Assembly: GCA_934155625.1 (NCBI GenBank)
Contig: CAKPHD010000003.1
Location: forward strand, 1-62,139
Length of the DNA: 62,139 bases
Reading direction: 5' to 3'
Source: an uncultured Clostridia bacterium
GTDB taxonomy: Bacteria; Bacillota; Clostridia; TANB77; CAG-508
The notes under the pieces were generated by a model. The model was not told the DNA's origin and did no database searches. It saw only the letters and a list, made by a program, of their open reading frames with translations. The first letter of the stretch is position 1, and the number at the start of each line of letters is the position of its first letter. A program made the translations under genes and the position numbers. Shown here in pieces: positions 16,737 through 26,118 of this stretch.

Positions 16737-17360
16737 ATGTGGACTTATAATAAAGTTTTAGAATATCCAATTAATATTAAATGCTCAGACCCACGTCTTG
16801 CAAAAGTTATTATTAGCCAATATGGAGGTCCAGATGGAGAACTTGCTGCCTCTCTTAGATATTTATCTCAAAGATTCGGTATGCCAGACCAAAAAGCTAA
16901 AGCTATTTTAAATGATATTGGTACAGAAGAATTAGCTCACCTAGAAATGGTTGGCACTATTGTTCATCAATTAACAAAAAATGCCTCAATTGAAGAAATT
17001 GAAACTGCAGGTCTAAGTGCATATTATACAGACCATGGTGTAGATGTATATCCACAATCAGCTGCAGGAGTACCATTTGATGCAAATTGTTTAGCTTGTA
17101 AAGGAGATGCTATTGCAAACTTACAAGAAGACTTAGCAGCAGAACAAAAAGCACGTGCCACTTATGAAAAATTAATAGATTTATGTAGAGATAATCCAGA
17201 TGTAGTAGACCCTCTTCGATTCTTACGTGAAAGAGAAGTTGTTCACTTCCAAAGATTTGGTGAGGCTTTAAGAGGTGTTCAAGATAAACTAGCAGAAAAG
17301 AAATTTTATATGAATGATGGTAGTTGCTTAGATATGCAACAAAATGATTGTAATTGTTAA
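16737..17360 (+). CDS. cotJC: Spore coat manganese catalase-like protein CotJC
   Basis: 207 residues of the ferritin-like manganese catalase family: MWTYNKVLEYPINIKCSDPR, QYGGPDGELAASLRYLSQR, DIGTEELAHLEMVGTIVHQL (metal-ligand EExxH), EQKARATYEKLIDL and FLREREVVHFQRFGEAL (second ligand set). CotJC is a coat-embedded dimanganese catalase that may protect the spore or cortex from peroxide. Terminal gene of cotJABC; an intrinsic terminator follows at 17372-17401. The C-terminal Cys-rich tail (CLDMQQNDCNC) echoes the Cys-rich start of CotJA. Confidence 0.96.
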   Translation: MWTYNKVLEYPINIKCSDPRLAKVIISQYGGPDGELAASLRYLSQRFGMPDQKAKAILNDIGTEELAHLEMVGTIVHQLTKNASIEEIETAGLSAYYTDHGVDVYPQSAAGVPFDANCLACKGDAIANLQEDLAAEQKARATYEKLIDLCRDNPDVVDPLRFLREREVVHFQRFGEALRGVQDKLAEKKFYMNDGSCLDMQQNDCNC

Positions 17361-17371
17361 TTTTATATATA

Positions 17372-17401
17372 AATGAACTCTGTATTGTACAGAGCTCATT
17401 T
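17372..17401. terminator. Terminator after cotJC
   Basis: AATGAACTCTGTA and TACAGAGCTCATT pair with one mismatch around a 4-base loop, followed by TTGTTTT on the plus strand; convergent with the next gene. Confidence 0.8.
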
Positions 17402-17416
17402 ATTGTTTTAACTTAA

Positions 17417-17956
17417 TTATTTTAAAATTCCATATCCATTTTCTATAGGCTCCTTAAATAACCCTATTTGTGGTGTAAAATAGGTAAATAATACAAATGC
17501 CGCAAACAAGAACGTCAAAACGATTATTGCCAAATTTTTATTACATTTAAATTTAAAACTAGATGAAATCATAATTCTATAAGCTATATACTCACCTAAT
17601 ATAACTGCAACAAAGAAACTTCCAATATCTAGAATTGCAAAATTCCTACCAACCACTCCTGTATAAGTATAAAAGAAAATTATAACAAACAATATTGCAG
17701 TAACAATACCATATGTTTTTGCACATAAAAAATTAGGCACATTCTTCCCTATATAAAAATATCCTATAATTGTAGTTATCAGCATTGGAAAAAACAATAA
17801 CTTTAAATGTTCCCATGTACTTTCATTCATAGCAGAAAACGCTGCTACTATTTTATTATCCAAAGACCACTCATAAGTAAAATGTAATAAAGTCCCTAAT
17901 ATACTAACAAATATAATGCTAAATATTTGGAACTTTAAAACTTCTTTTTTGTTCAT
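17417..17956 (-). CDS. Five- to six-helix membrane protein (DUF6512-like)
   Basis: About 179 residues. Hydrophobic segments fall at roughly 6-25, 50-70, 82-102, 110-128 and 143-165. The sequence LLHFTYEWSLDNKIVAAFSA and NESTWEHLKLLFFPML is the hallmark of the DUF6512 group, small conserved membrane proteins of Clostridia. Function unknown. AGGAGG lies 2 bases before the ATG at 17962 but 8 bases before the ATG at 17956, so the latter is chosen (MNKKEVLKFQIF). Single gene, convergent with cotJC. Confidence 0.78.
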   Translation of the reverse strand: MNKKEVLKFQIFSIIFVSILGTLLHFTYEWSLDNKIVAAFSAMNESTWEHLKLLFFPMLITTIIGYFYIGKNVPNFLCAKTYGIVTAILFVIIFFYTYTGVVGRNFAILDIGSFFVAVILGEYIAYRIMISSSFKFKCNKNLAIIVLTFLFAAFVLFTYFTPQIGLFKEPIENGYGILK

Positions 17957-18004
17957 ATACATTACCTCCTTGATAATATATATGATATGATTTAAAATAT
18001 TAAA

Positions 18005-18502
18005 TTATCTTTCTTGTTCTTCATTAACAAAACTATCTAAAATTTTTGCAGAACCATGTTTCTGATTTCCTATTAATATTCCATCCTCATCTCTATGAAG
18101 ATTTATAAATGCTAAAAGGTTATAATCTTCTTTTTCTAATTGTCCTTTTAATACTTTTAACGCTTGCTTTTGCTTTTTAGAAATTTCTTTAGGCATATAG
18201 AAAATTCCTGTTTTGTAGTCTGGTGATGAAGTATTTTCAGCAAATACAATATGTCCTAATTTTTGCATTTCATAAAAAACACTATTTACATCACTTCTTT
18301 CTTTTAAAGCATTTTGCAATTCCTCTTCATCTTTCATATGAGATTGCAAAAATTCTCTTATATAAAAATAATGAGCTGTATCATCCTCATCTCTAAATAT
18401 TCTCTCTACTTTTCCATCTTTATTTTCTCCATCAACTGGTCTGTCTCCATATAAAATTAAAATTTTTACTTTTTCAATTAAATTATTTTCTAATTCACTC
18501 AT
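18005..18502 (-). CDS. Hypothetical soluble protein
   Basis: 165 residues starting MSELENNLIEKVKILILYGD. A GAGGTGGAG site directly before this ATG overrules the upstream in-frame ATG at 18520. The protein is acidic, has no membrane segment or signal, and contains DEDDTAHYFYIREFLQSH, EMQKLGHIVFAENTSSPDYK and LAFINLHRDEDGILIGN, which look like an ordered alpha/beta domain. I do not recognise a family. Forty bases separate its stop from the start of the DUF6512-like gene, so they may be cotranscribed. It is divergent from tsaC. Confidence 0.65.
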   Translation of the reverse strand: MSELENNLIEKVKILILYGDRPVDGENKDGKVERIFRDEDDTAHYFYIREFLQSHMKDEEELQNALKERSDVNSVFYEMQKLGHIVFAENTSSPDYKTGIFYMPKEISKKQKQALKVLKGQLEKEDYNLLAFINLHRDEDGILIGNQKHGSAKILDSFVNEEQER

Positions 18503-18560
18503 TTTCTCCACCTCACTCATATTTATATTATACCATATTCTACAAAAAAGTTCAAATCTA

Positions 18561-18589
18561 TTGCTTTTCCAAACTTCCGAGAGTATAAT
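18561..18589 (+). promoter_or_regulatory. SigA-type promoter of tsaC
   Basis: TTGCTT (18561-18566), 17 bases, TATAAT (18584-18589), 25 bases before the tsaC start. Confidence 0.6.
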
Positions 18590-18614
18590 ATTTCTGTAAG
18601 AAAGAAGGATTGAA

Positions 18615-19238
18615 ATGTACTTAGATTTAAAAAATAATAAAGATTATACAAAATTAATCGAACCTGCCCAAATCATAAAAAACGGAGGTTTAGTAATATT
18701 TCCAACAGAAACAGTTTATGGTATTGGAGCTAATGGATTAGATAAAAATGCTATTAAAAAAATATATGAAGCAAAACAAAGACCTTTAAATAAACCTATA
18801 AGTCTTTTAGTTAGCAATATTGGCATGATTGAAAGTGTTGCAAAAGACATTACAGATATAGAATATGCTATAATAAAAAAATTCTTTCCTGGTCCTTTAA
18901 CTATTATTTTAAATAAAAAGAAAATTGTTCCTGACGTTTTAACTGCTGGCTCTGATACTATTGGAATTCGTATGCCTGCAAATGATATTGCTTTAAATTT
19001 AATAAATTATGCTGGTGTTCCAATTGCTACTCCTAGTGCTAATATTTCTGGCAAACCAAGCGGAACCAATTTAAATGATATAATGAAAGATTTTGCTGGA
19101 AAAGTTGATTGCTTTATTGATGATGGTCCTAGCAAAATTGGCCTTGCTTCTACTATTGTTAAAGTTGTTGATGGCAAAGTTCATATTTTGAGGCAAGGTT
19201 CAATATCAATTGATGAAATAAATTCAGCTATAAAATAA
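18615..19238 (+). CDS. tsaC: L-threonylcarbamoyladenylate synthase (TsaC/Sua5/YrdC family)
   Basis: 207 residues: the short TsaC/YrdC-type protein without the C-terminal Sua5 domain. Motifs: GGLVIFPTETVYGIGANGLD, KIYEAKQRPLNKPISLLV (the KxR active-site loop), FFPGPLTIIL, IGIRMPANDIAL and the ATPSANISGKPSGT signature. It makes threonylcarbamoyl-AMP from threonine, bicarbonate and ATP, the first step of t6A37 modification of ANN-decoding tRNAs; the Tsa partners are not in this window. AAAGGATTGAA precedes the ATG. Monocistronic, ending in a terminator shared with the convergent MATE gene. Confidence 0.95.
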   Translation: MYLDLKNNKDYTKLIEPAQIIKNGGLVIFPTETVYGIGANGLDKNAIKKIYEAKQRPLNKPISLLVSNIGMIESVAKDITDIEYAIIKKFFPGPLTIILNKKKIVPDVLTAGSDTIGIRMPANDIALNLINYAGVPIATPSANISGKPSGTNLNDIMKDFAGKVDCFIDDGPSKIGLASTIVKVVDGKVHILRQGSISIDEINSAIK

Positions 19239-19267
19239 AAATGAGGTTGTTATTCAACCCCATTTTT
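19237..19267. terminator. Bidirectional terminator between tsaC and the MATE fusion gene
   Basis: AAAAATGAGGTTG and CAACCCCATTTTT form a 13-bp stem with one mismatch and a 5-base loop, overlapping the last base pair of tsaC. Confidence 0.85.
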
Positions 19268-19271
19268 ATTT

Positions 19272-21269
19272 CTATACTGCTTGATGTTCTTTTACAATCT
19301 CACAAATTAGATTTGCTGCATTCTCTACACCAATTGCATCACTATTAATACAAATATCATAATTAGAAGGATCTTTCCACTCTTTTTCTGTATAATATTT
19401 ATAATGATTTGCTCTTAATTTATTTATTCTGATTATTTCTTTTTCAGCTTTTGCCCTATCTAAATTGTAAAATTCAGTTGCTCTTTTAATTTTATCTTCC
19501 ATGCTACTAGCAACAAAAATACTAACAACATTTTCTTTATCTTTTAATATAAAATCTGCACATCTTCCTACAATTACGCAAGATTCCTTTTCCGCAACTT
19601 CTTTAATTAATTCAGATTCTTTTATAAATAAGTCATCAGAATTGTTTAAACCTGCATAATATCCATTATTAAGTATTGCTAATGCATCTCTTTTTTGTTC
19701 ATTGCTTTCAATATATTCTTCTGCTAAACCTGTTTCTTCTGCTAATTTTTCAACAAATTCTTTATCATATAATTTTATTCCTAATTTGTCTGCAATTAAT
19801 CTTCCTATATATCTTCCGCCTGAACCATATTCTCTAGAAATTGTAATTACTATTTGTTTATCAGTTGTACTATTTTGCTTTGTTTCTTCTTTTACAATTT
19901 CATTAGCATTTACATTTGCTTTTAATCCTTTAACCTCTTTTATTAAGAATATCGCCGCTAAAATAAATGCTATTCCATCTGCTACTGGTCCTGCACTTAA
20001 CACTCCCATGATTCCAAACATACTACTTAATATTATCATTGATGGAATTAATATAACAATTTGTCTTGAAAGTGATAATATTGCACTTTTTGTACTTTTT
20101 CCAATTGCTTGGAAGAATATTCCTGATGGAATTTGTACACCATTTACTATTGTAAGCATTAAATATGTTCTAAATGCTAAACATGCAAATTCCATGTAAT
20201 TTTCATCACCGCTACCAAATATTAATATTAATTTGTCTGGTATTGTTTGGAATAATATAAATGCTATTGTACTTATTACTACACTTGAGCCTAATACTAT
20301 TTTTAATGCTTGTTTTACTCTATCATATTTTCTTGCACCATAATTATATCCAAATATTGGTTGACTTCCTGCTGCTATACCAATTATTATACTATTTAGT
20401 ATTTGGCTTATTTTCATTACTATTCCTAATACTGTTATTGGTATTTCTGCTCCAAATTTGCTTTCTGCTCCGTATTTTCCAAGTAAATTATTTTCAGCTG
20501 TCATAACACATACAACACTCATTTGCGTAATAAAACTGCTTATTCCTAATGCTGAAACTTTTTTACATACATTTGCTTTTAATTTAAAGCTTTCTTTTGA
20601 TAATTTTATTGATTTAAATCTTTTTATATATGCAACATTTAATATAAATGTTAATATTTGACTTATAACTGTTGCTAATGCTGCACCTTCTACACCTTTA
20701 TGAAATACAAATATGAATATTGGATCTAATATTGTATTTAATACAGCTCCACTTACCATACTTACCATTGAATATTTTGGACTTCCATCTGCTCTAATAA
20801 TAGAGTTTAATGTTGTTCCTATCATTGAGAATGGGAATCCTATTGCAATGATTTTCCCATATGCCATTGCATATTCTTTTAAATTTTCTGTACATCCAAA
20901 TATTTTTAAAAATACTGGTAAAAATATAAGTGTTATAATGCAGAATATTACTGAAACAATTGCAGATAGCAATACTCCATTTCCTATTCCTGTTTCTGCC
21001 TCTTTTTTCTTTTTTTCTCCTAATTTTAAACTTAGATATGCTGATGCACCATCTCCAAACATTAATGAAAATGCTAAACATATCATTACTAATGGGAATA
21101 CTACATTTGTAGCTCCATTTCCTAAATATCCTACTCCTTGACCTATAAATATTTGGTCTACTATATTATATAGCGAGTTTACCAACATAGATATTATACA
21201 AGGAATTGAGAATTTTCTGATTAGTTTTCCTATTTTTTCTTTTCCTAATATGTTTTCTTCTTGTTCCAT
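19272..21269 (-). CDS. MATE-family efflux transporter fused to a cytidylate-kinase-like domain
   Basis: About 665 residues. Residues 1-450 are a complete 12-helix MATE transporter (IPCIISMLVNSLYNIVDQIF, FGDGASAYLSLKLG, RADGSPKYSMVSM, GAALATVISQ, GSQPIFGYNYGARKYDRVKQ), family exporters of cationic drugs driven by sodium or proton gradients. A short linker leads, near residue 470, to ITISREYGSGGRYIGRLIAD, the P-loop of the cytidylate-kinase-like (AAA_26) family, followed by IVGRCADFIL and the lid segment RINKLRANHYKYYTEKEW. The reading frame is continuous. The start is ATG 21269 because AAGGGAG lies 6 bases before it; a 14-residue extension to 21311 lacks a site. Substrates of either half are unknown. 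Confidence 0.9.
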   Translation of the reverse strand: MEQEENILGKEKIGKLIRKFSIPCIISMLVNSLYNIVDQIFIGQGVGYLGNGATNVVFPLVMICLAFSLMFGDGASAYLSLKLGEKKKKEAETGIGNGVLLSAIVSVIFCIITLIFLPVFLKIFGCTENLKEYAMAYGKIIAIGFPFSMIGTTLNSIIRADGSPKYSMVSMVSGAVLNTILDPIFIFVFHKGVEGAALATVISQILTFILNVAYIKRFKSIKLSKESFKLKANVCKKVSALGISSFITQMSVVCVMTAENNLLGKYGAESKFGAEIPITVLGIVMKISQILNSIIIGIAAGSQPIFGYNYGARKYDRVKQALKIVLGSSVVISTIAFILFQTIPDKLILIFGSGDENYMEFACLAFRTYLMLTIVNGVQIPSGIFFQAIGKSTKSAILSLSRQIVILIPSMIILSSMFGIMGVLSAGPVADGIAFILAAIFLIKEVKGLKANVNANEIVKEETKQNSTTDKQIVITISREYGSGGRYIGRLIADKLGIKLYDKEFVEKLAEETGLAEEYIESNEQKRDALAILNNGYYAGLNNSDDLFIKESELIKEVAEKESCVIVGRCADFILKDKENVVSIFVASSMEDKIKRATEFYNLDRAKAEKEIIRINKLRANHYKYYTEKEWKDPSNYDICINSDAIGVENAANLICEIVKEHQAV

Positions 21270-21382
21270 TCTTTTCTCCCTTCTTTTATCTTTTTTATTA
21301 TTTTTTGGCATTTTGCCAACTTGACTATTATATAATTTTTTTCAAGATTTGTCAAAGGGTTGTTCGGAATTTTTTTTAAAAA

Positions 21383-21411
21383 TTGACTTTTCTCTTATTT
21401 TCTGCTAAAAT
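21383..21411 (+). promoter_or_regulatory. SigA-type promoter upstream of 21486 gene
   Basis: TTGACT (21383-21388), 17-base spacer, TAAAAT (21406-21411), 75 bases before the start codon. Confidence 0.55.
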
Positions 21412-21485
21412 TATTATTGTCACATAAAATATATGGAATGGATTATTTTCCATGGCGTTGTTTTTTCATTATTAGGAGGACATTT

Positions 21486-21896
21486 ATGGAAGTTAAACAA
21501 GTCTATGTAACTCGGGAAAATCCTGGTAAGATTTTTTCAATTATAGAAGATGAACTACTAGAACAAATTAATACTCAAATCTATATTAAAAACGAAATTT
21601 ATCTTGCTATGAGAAGAAGTGGTTATAATTATCACGTATTTTCTCGGAACTATACCAAAGGTTACCATTATTACCACAATGATGATGAAAATGGTTACTT
21701 TGGTGGTGAAGAATGGTTAGAATTGTCAGAAGGATGTGCTTTTGACAAAGGTATTGCTAGAGCAAGTTTTATTGCTAACAACAATGAATACATGCAAATA
21801 GTAGATTTTAATTCTTCAAAAATACAAAATTATAAACATTATCTTGTAGGATTTCAAAAATTGTTACTTATCCAATTTGAACCTAAATCAAACTAA
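21486..21896 (+). CDS. Hypothetical 136-residue soluble protein
   Basis: Begins MEVKQVYVTRENPGKIFSII. The ATG at 21486 follows AGGAGG by 7 bases; the in-frame codons further upstream have no site. No signal or membrane helix. The protein has an aromatic-rich middle (SGYNYHVFSRNYTKGYHYYH then NDDENGYFGGEEWLELSEG). I do not recognise a family. It has its own promoter and a strong terminator at 21903-21936, so it is an independent transcription unit and likely a real gene despite being an orphan. Confidence 0.72.
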   Translation: MEVKQVYVTRENPGKIFSIIEDELLEQINTQIYIKNEIYLAMRRSGYNYHVFSRNYTKGYHYYHNDDENGYFGGEEWLELSEGCAFDKGIARASFIANNNEYMQIVDFNSSKIQNYKHYLVGFQKLLLIQFEPKSN

Positions 21897-21902
21897 GATT
21901 TG

Positions 21903-21936
21903 AACAAGAGAATCTGCAACTTTAGATTCTCTTGTT
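21903..21936 (+). terminator. Intrinsic terminator
   Basis: AACAAGAGAATCT and AGATTCTCTTGTT form a perfect 13-bp stem, 8-base loop, followed by TTTATTATTTTT. Confidence 0.88.
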
Positions 21937-22021
21937 TTTATTATTTTTCTCTTAAGTTGATTGGTATTTATAATACCATTTTCATCAATAGCTTCATCAT
22001 TAAATTATTTATATTGAAAAA

Positions 22022-22047
22022 GACTGACATCTTTTACAATGTCAGTC
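22022..22047 (-). terminator. Intrinsic terminator of secA
   Basis: GACTGACAT and ATGTCAGTC form a 9-bp perfect stem followed on the minus strand by a T-run, 11 bases after the secA stop. Confidence 0.85.
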
Positions 22048-22057
22048 AATATTGCTA

Positions 22058-24811
22058 CTATTGATTTTTACCACAACAATTTTTATATTTCTTCCCGCTT
22101 CCACATGGGCATGGGTCGTTACGACCAACTTTAGGACCTTCGTTAACAACAGTTTTGTTAACTTCAGTTTTAATTTGTTCCCCATTATCTAAGCTATTGA
22201 TAGCTTGTAGAGCTGCACCAGTAATTTTAGCTGCTTCTTCTCTCTTAACATCTTCTTGTTTACGTAAATTCATAAGAATTTTTACAACATCATGTTTAAT
22301 ATCAAGAACCATTTCCTCGAACATGTCCATACCTTCAATTCTGTATTTAACAACAGGATCTTGTTGTCCATACGCACGAAGACCAATACCATCTTTTAAT
22401 TCATCCATAGCATCTATGTGGTCCATCCATTTTTGATCAACAACTTTAAGCATAACAACTCTTTCAAGTTCTCTTAAGTCATCATTTCCAATTTCTTGTT
22501 CTTTTTCATCATATTTAGACAATGCTAATTCTTGAAGTTTTTCTATTATAGCATTTGAATCTTTTGAGTTTTCTTTAATAAAGTCAACCATTTCAATTCC
22601 AAATGTATTTCTAATATCTGTGTCAAGTGCTTCTACACTAACTTCTTCTTCACTAGCAAAGTATGTTAATACAACTTCTTCTGCAAGTGATTTTATCATT
22701 GTTAATATATTGTCTTTTAAGTTTTCTCCATCTAAAACTTCTCTTCTTTGTTTGTAGATTATTTCTCTTTGTGCATTCATTACATCGTCATATTTTAATA
22801 CATTCTTTCTAGTACTAAAGTTTCTACCTTCAACTTTTCTTTGAGCTGATTCAACTGCATTACTAATCATTTTGTTTTCAATTGGAACATTTTCGTCCAT
22901 TCCTATTTTGTTGTAAACTTTTGTAATCATGTCTCCACCAAAGATTTTCATTAAGTCATCATCAAGTCCTATATAGAATTTAGATTCTCCTGGGTCTCCT
23001 TGACGTCCACTACGTCCACGTAACTGGTTGTCAATTCTTCTTGATTCATGTCTTTCTGTACCAATTATTTTTAGACCACCTGCTGCTATAACTTTTTCTT
23101 TTTCTTCTTTGATTTCTTCATCATATTTCTTTTCTAATTTTTTGAATTCTTCTCTTGCTCTTAAGATGTCTTGTTCATCTGTTTCATAATATGTGTTTGA
23201 TTCCTCTATTAAGTTTTCTGGAACTTTGTTTTTCTTCATTTCTTGTTTTGCTAAGAATTCACTATTTCCACCTAACATAATATCGGTACCACGTCCTGCC
23301 ATGTTTGTAGCAATTGTTACTGCTCCAAACTTTCCAGCTTGTGCTATGATTTCAGCTTCTTTTTCATGGAATTTAGCATTTAATACTTCATGTTTAATTC
23401 CTTCTTTTTTAAGAATTCTACTTAATTTTTCAGATTTTTCTATTGATACTGTACCAACTAGGACTGGTTGTCCTTTTTCGTGGCTTTCTTTTATGCTTTG
23501 TACTATTGCATTAAATTTAGCATTTTCGTTTTTGTATATTACATCATTTTGATCATTTCTTATCATTGGCTTGTTTGTTGGAATTGCAACAACGTCTAAG
23601 TTGTAGATTTCTTCGAATTCTGCCTCTTCTGTCATTGCTGTACCTGTCATACCTGATAATTTGTCATACATTCTGAAGTAGTTTTGGAATGTAATTGTTG
23701 CTAATGTTTTTGATTCATCTGCAATTTTTACTCCTTCTTTTGCTTCTATTGCTTGATGTAATCCATTGTTGTATCTTCTTCCATACATGATACGTCCTGT
23801 GAATTCATCAACTATTAGTACTTCTCCATCTTTTACGATATAGTCTATATCTTTTTTCATTACTCCATGTGCACGTAATGCTTGATTTACATGGTGTACT
23901 AATGTTGAGTTTTCTATATCATTGAAGTTTTCTAGTCTGAATGTTTCTTCTGCTTTCTTAATACCTTTTTGTGTTAATGATGCTGATTTTGCTTTTAAGT
24001 CTACAATGTAATCATATTTTTCATTGTCTTCTGCTTGTGCTTCATCTTTAACATCTTCTTCTACTATTACTTTTGGTGTTAATCTTTTTACAAAGTCATT
24101 TGCTTTTTTGTATAAGTCTGAAGATTGATTTGCTCTACCTGATATGATAAGTGGTGTTCTTGCTTCATCAATTAAAATACTATCGATCTCGTCTACGATT
24201 GCATAGCTTAATCCTCTTTGTACTAATTGATTTTGGTAAATTACCATGTTATCTCTTAAGTAATCAAATCCAAATTCATTGTTTGTTCCATATGTGATGT
24301 CACATGCATATGCTTCTTGTTTTTGTTTTGGTTCCATTCCTGCAATTACAAGACCTACTGATAGTCCTAAGAATTTATATAATTTTCCCATCCATTCACT
24401 ATCTCTTTTTGCTAGATAGTCATTTACAGTTATTACATGTACACCTTCTCCTGTTAGAGCATTTAAATATACTGGAAGTGTTGCTACAAGTGTTTTTCCT
24501 TCACCTGTTTTCATTTCTGCAATTCTTCCTTGATGTAGTATAATTCCACCTATTAATTGCACGTCAAAGTGTCTCATTCCTAATACTCTTTTTGCTGCTT
24601 CTCTTACTACTGCAAATGCTTCTGGTAATATATCGTCTAAAGTTTTTCCTTCTTCTAATTGCTTTTTGAATTCGTTTGTTTTATTTTTTAGTTGTTCGTC
24701 TGTTAATTTTGATATTTCTTCTTCTAGTCCATTTATTTTATCAACTATTGGCATTACTCTTTTTACTTCTTTTTCACTATAGCTTTTAAATATCTTTCTG
24801 AATATTCCCAT
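22058..24811 (-). CDS. secA: Protein translocase ATPase SecA
   Basis: About 917 residues. Nucleotide-binding domain 1 has AEMKTGEGKTLVATLPVYLN and the DEIDSILIDEARTPLIISG Walker B region. The preprotein crosslinking domain, helicase motor 2 (ATNMAGRGTDIMLGGN, GTERHESRRIDNQLRGRSGR) and scaffold follow. The C-terminus is a zinc-binding SEC-C motif, NDPCPCGSGKKYKNCCG, that contacts SecB or ribosomes in other bacteria. SecA drives secretion through SecYEG; it would export the anchored proteins at 51-54 kb. ATG 24811 (MGIFRKIFKS) matches the family start; ATG 24823 lies only 2-3 bases from AAGGG. Monocistronic, with a terminator at 22022-22047. Confidence 0.97.
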   Translation of the reverse strand: MGIFRKIFKSYSEKEVKRVMPIVDKINGLEEEISKLTDEQLKNKTNEFKKQLEEGKTLDDILPEAFAVVREAAKRVLGMRHFDVQLIGGIILHQGRIAEMKTGEGKTLVATLPVYLNALTGEGVHVITVNDYLAKRDSEWMGKLYKFLGLSVGLVIAGMEPKQKQEAYACDITYGTNNEFGFDYLRDNMVIYQNQLVQRGLSYAIVDEIDSILIDEARTPLIISGRANQSSDLYKKANDFVKRLTPKVIVEEDVKDEAQAEDNEKYDYIVDLKAKSASLTQKGIKKAEETFRLENFNDIENSTLVHHVNQALRAHGVMKKDIDYIVKDGEVLIVDEFTGRIMYGRRYNNGLHQAIEAKEGVKIADESKTLATITFQNYFRMYDKLSGMTGTAMTEEAEFEEIYNLDVVAIPTNKPMIRNDQNDVIYKNENAKFNAIVQSIKESHEKGQPVLVGTVSIEKSEKLSRILKKEGIKHEVLNAKFHEKEAEIIAQAGKFGAVTIATNMAGRGTDIMLGGNSEFLAKQEMKKNKVPENLIEESNTYYETDEQDILRAREEFKKLEKKYDEEIKEEKEKVIAAGGLKIIGTERHESRRIDNQLRGRSGRQGDPGESKFYIGLDDDLMKIFGGDMITKVYNKIGMDENVPIENKMISNAVESAQRKVEGRNFSTRKNVLKYDDVMNAQREIIYKQRREVLDGENLKDNILTMIKSLAEEVVLTYFASEEEVSVEALDTDIRNTFGIEMVDFIKENSKDSNAIIEKLQELALSKYDEKEQEIGNDDLRELERVVMLKVVDQKWMDHIDAMDELKDGIGLRAYGQQDPVVKYRIEGMDMFEEMVLDIKHDVVKILMNLRKQEDVKREEAAKITGAALQAINSLDNGEQIKTEVNKTVVNEGPKVGRNDPCPCGSGKKYKNCCGKNQ

Positions 24812-24949
24812 GTTTTTTCTCATTTCCCTTCTTATATATTTATCGACTTGTTATAATATATCATGATTATATGGACTTTTCAAGTGTTTTTAATTATTTT
24901 TTTGTAAAGGTTAATTACCAGCTGATAATTTATTATAAATTAACGTCAA

Positions 24950-24977
24950 AAAGAAGCTCCCATTTGAGAGCTTCTTT
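24950..24977 (-). terminator. Terminator of the clpX-like gene
   Basis: AAAGAAGCTC and GAGCTTCTTT pair perfectly (10 bp) and are followed on the minus strand by TTTTT, 14 bases after the clpX-like stop. Confidence 0.82.
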
Positions 24978-24990
24978 ACTGATTTTATGG

Positions 24991-26085
24991 TTACTTTAAA
25001 ATATATTTTGTGTTATCTTCTTCAATCCCTTCTTGCAAAATCAATTCTTTATAGGTTCCTTTTGGCTTTGACATCACTTGATACATAATTTTATCAAATA
25101 CATAATTGGTTACATTAGCAAGTTCACGAGCTCCAGTCTCTTTGCCTTCTATTTTTGCTTTTTTTGCAAATGCACTTATATTCTTTTTGGTATACTTGGT
25201 TGTAATTCCATCATTTTTCAGACAGTTTACATACATTTTGAATCTAGACTTTTGAGAACTTGTTAGAATATTTTCAAGTACCTCTTCTGATAATTCATTT
25301 AATTGAACTATCTTATCAATTCTTCCAATAAATTCTTCTTTAAGTCCAAACTCAATCAAATCACTCTTTTTGATTTTTTTGTCTAACTGCATCTGCTTTT
25401 CTGATATTGTTTCTGCTGAAAATCCCATCTTAGTTTCTTTTTTTAATCTTGCTTTTACTATTTCATCAATTCCAGAAAATGCTCCAGCAAAATAAAACAT
25501 GATTTTATCTGTGTTCATTTCAACAGAATCAATGATTCCATTCACTCTGACTAGCTGAAGTGGTATAGTTTTTCCTTCGACTAATTTAAGTAGTGCATCT
25601 TGCACTCCCTTTCCAGAGATATCATGTTGGCTAGGATCCTTAGAAGCTGCTTTTTTATCGATTTCATCAATAATTATTATTCCATTTTCTGCTCTTTCTA
25701 CATCATATTCTGCAACCTCGAGCAGTCGAATAATAATATCTGACACACTTGCCCCAACATAACCTTCTTTTGTGTAATCATTTGCATCTATAGTTATACA
25801 AACTTTTCCTGTTTTTTTAGCAAGCTGTCTTAAAATCTCAGTTTTACCAGTTCCACTTTTTCCAATAATCAATACATTAGACTTTATTTTATAATTGATT
25901 GATTTATATTCAGCATTTACAATCTGCCGAACTTGTTCATCTTGACCTTTTACAGTATCTAAAATAAATTTTTCAGTTTCTGTAATCGTTGGAACTTTAA
26001 CTCTTATAACTGTTTTTGATGTCTGTTGCGGTATTTTTTCCTTTGGGACAGCTTTTAACTTTCTTTTTAAAAATTCCATTTTCAT
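24991..26085 (-). CDS. ClpX-like AAA+ unfoldase lacking the zinc-binding domain
   Basis: 364 residues. The AAA+ core is ClpX-like: Walker A GKSGTGKT (75-82), EGYVGASVSDIIIRLL (pore-loop GYVG), Walker B IIIIDEIDKK, the SGKGVQDALLKLVEG helix, EEFIGRIDKIV (arginine finger) and sensor-2 GARELANV. The N-terminal 45 residues have no CxxC pairs, so the substrate- and adaptor-binding zinc domain of ClpX is missing. I cannot identify a clear IGF loop for ClpP docking, so it may not be a protease partner. A full ClpX is encoded at 37.6 kb, so this is a paralogue. It sits 59 bases downstream of the beta-CASP RNase gene with AGGAGGTATC before ATG and ends in a terminator, so the two form an operon. Confidence 0.88.
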   Translation of the reverse strand: MKMEFLKRKLKAVPKEKIPQQTSKTVIRVKVPTITETEKFILDTVKGQDEQVRQIVNAEYKSINYKIKSNVLIIGKSGTGKTEILRQLAKKTGKVCITIDANDYTKEGYVGASVSDIIIRLLEVAEYDVERAENGIIIIDEIDKKAASKDPSQHDISGKGVQDALLKLVEGKTIPLQLVRVNGIIDSVEMNTDKIMFYFAGAFSGIDEIVKARLKKETKMGFSAETISEKQMQLDKKIKKSDLIEFGLKEEFIGRIDKIVQLNELSEEVLENILTSSQKSRFKMYVNCLKNDGITTKYTKKNISAFAKKAKIEGKETGARELANVTNYVFDKIMYQVMSKPKGTYKELILQEGIEEDNTKYILK

Positions 26086-26118
26086 GATAGATACCTCCTT
26101 TTAGCATCTAAGATATCT

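Noticed and set aside
20713..21141. 142-codon plus-strand ORF inside the MATE fusion gene
   Set aside because: A shadow frame of a strong membrane-protein gene, with no start signals of its own; the same holds for 19702-20199 and similar frames.
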